A DNA stretch of 7,506 nt from an uncultured Ruminococcus sp. (GTDB lineage Bacteria > Bacillota > Clostridia > Oscillospirales > Ruminococcaceae), in the NCBI GenBank assembly GCA_947167535.1, contig CAMVIL010000052.1, positions 1-7,506 of the forward strand, written 5' to 3'. The translations under genes were made by a program, and so were the position numbers. Below the pieces are notes generated by a model, which saw nothing but the letters and a program-made list of their open reading frames with translations, made no database searches and was not told the origin of the DNA. Positions within the stretch are counted from its first letter, which is position 1. Each line of letters begins with the position of its first letter. Below, piece after piece: positions 6,532 to 7,506 of the stretch.

Positions 6532-7506
6532 GTGTTTAAGAAGATCTTCGCAGTGGTATGTGCAATGTGCATGACCGCAGCAATGCTGTCGGGCTGCTCC
6601 TCATCAGAGAAAAATGACAGCAGCAAGGCAGCGACAAACAACACCGAAACATCGGCTTCGGCTGATGCAGGAGAAACTACGGAGCCAGTATTCGAGATGG
6701 ATCCGGCTCCCATCACAAGAACAGAAAATGAAATGCCAGAACTCGACGAGGTAAAGAAGCAGTACTCAGGGAAGGAAACGGATATCGCGGAGCAGCTGGA
6801 AAAGCTTGCCGAAAGCAAGAACGTTCCCTGCATAAATATCACGACCGAGGACGAGAAGCCAATAGATTCAAAGGAGAGGTATGCCGCAAGTGTTATTGAT
6901 GTGTTTGGCTGCGGCGACGAGTTCAGGCTGACAGCAGCGGGTGGCGTTAAATTAAGGGGTAATTCGTCAGCAGACCAGGGGGATGAAAAGCCATACCGCA
7001 TTAAATTTGAAGAAAAGCATAATGTGCTCGGTCTCCACGGCGGGAACGAGTACAAAAGCTGGGTACTGCTTCGCTCTTATTGGAACCTCGGGACCAACTA
7101 CACAGCTCAGAAGCTGGCAAAGGCTATTTTCGGCGGCAAATATTACAACACTGATGTTATGTTTGTTAATCTATGCATCAACGGCGACTACAAAGGCATA
7201 TACGTTCTCTGAGAGCAGAATCAGTCCGCTGAGGGGAGGGCTCAGGTGAAGGAGCCTGAGCAGGACGACGATTCTGCCGACATCGGGTATTTCCTTGAGA
7301 TAGACAACTATCCCGACGACACACATCCATACTTTGTCATGGATTACGCTAATGCCGAGGTAAAGGATATGTACGGCGAGACGCGGCAGTTTGCGTCGGC
7401 GGAGTACAGCATAAAGAGCGATATAGTCACTCAGGGACAGCTCGATTTCATCGGTAATTACACCGCAGGAGTTTTCAGGATACTCTACGAAGCTGCCGAG
7501 CATGAC
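6532..7506 (+). pseudogene. CotH kinase family lipoprotein, interrupted by an in-frame TGA and cut by the window edge
   Basis: The frame starts at GTG 6532 after GAGGTGG. It encodes a lipoprotein signal peptide of about 21 residues with lipobox LSGC (C22), then a Ser/Thr/Ala-rich linker (about 23-55). A CotH-like domain follows: KLRGNSS (140-146), KPYRIKFEEKHNVLGL (153-168), SWVLL (176-180), and FVNLCINGDYKGIYVL up to residue 226. There a TGA (7210-7212) stops translation. The same frame then stays open for 98 codons to the window end. It continues the family pattern with EQNQ, GYFLEIDN, FVMDY, YSIKSD and LDFIGNY, so this is one gene with one stop codon. CotH proteins are atypical protein kinases, known from spore coats and also found as surface or cellulosomal proteins in clostridia. 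Here the protein would be membrane-anchored outside the cell. A nonsense mutation or sequencing error is most likely. The 226-residue product alone would lack half the domain. Confidence 0.8.
7210..7212 (+). other. In-frame TGA inside the CotH-like gene
   Basis: TGA replaces the residue between GIYVL and EQNQ. From memory of the family, this position often holds Cys, Ser or Thr before EQ. A single base change from TGC, TGT or TCA would give it. TGA ends the GH26, AraC and epimerase genes in this window, so it is a normal stop codon in this organism. Confidence 0.85.

Noticed and set aside
6532..7506. TGA read as a sense codon genome-wide (alternative code)
   Set aside because: TGA ends the GH26, AraC and epimerase genes at the expected family lengths, so it works as a stop here.
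1..7506. CRISPR arrays, tRNA or rRNA genes, insertion sequences
   Set aside because: No regularly spaced repeats, no tRNA-like cloverleaf, no rRNA sequence and no transposase motifs were seen on either strand.

Overview
The window looks like chromosomal DNA from a Gram-positive anaerobe of the Clostridia, most plausibly a gut or rumen Ruminococcus or Oscillospiraceae-type bacterium. This is inferred from the strong AGGAGG-type ribosome binding sites, the near-consensus sigma-A promoters, GC content that looks close to 50%, an intracellular family 26 glycoside hydrolase, and a CotH-type lipoprotein. No marker gene in the window fixes the species.

Left part (1-1450). The minus strand carries the first 307 codons of rtcB, the RNA ligase, which runs off the left edge. 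Its 5' side is unusually well marked: a perfect TTGACA-17-TATAAT promoter, then a leader of about 90 nt folding into a long hairpin followed by TTTTGTTTT, then a strong ribosome binding site and the ATG. That layout fits a transcription attenuator or a terminated small RNA between promoter and gene. A 26-codon ORF covers the hairpin exactly. Facing the other way is a second strong extended -10 promoter. It drives only an 82-codon open frame that resembles the C-terminal end of an aminoglycoside/choline-kinase-type phosphotransferase and is probably a relic.

Middle part (1500-3550). A GH26 beta-mannanase-like enzyme without a signal peptide is followed by an AraC-family regulator with an N-terminal cupin domain. 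They are co-oriented and probably linked in mannan or oligosaccharide use.

Right part (3550-7506). A tight cluster starts after a promoter embedded between two arms of a 10-bp inverted repeat: an iron-type alcohol dehydrogenase, an atypical (epimerase-like) SDR and a classical SDR. Gene joints are 10 nt and a 1-nt overlap, so the three oxidoreductases should be translated together. A substrate such as a sugar, polyol or uronate derivative is possible but not shown. A CotH-family lipoprotein follows after 17 nt. Its frame is broken by one TGA at 7210-7212, and CotH-like sequence continues in the same frame to the right edge, so it is a nonsense-mutated gene, a sequencing error, or (less likely) a recoded TGA.
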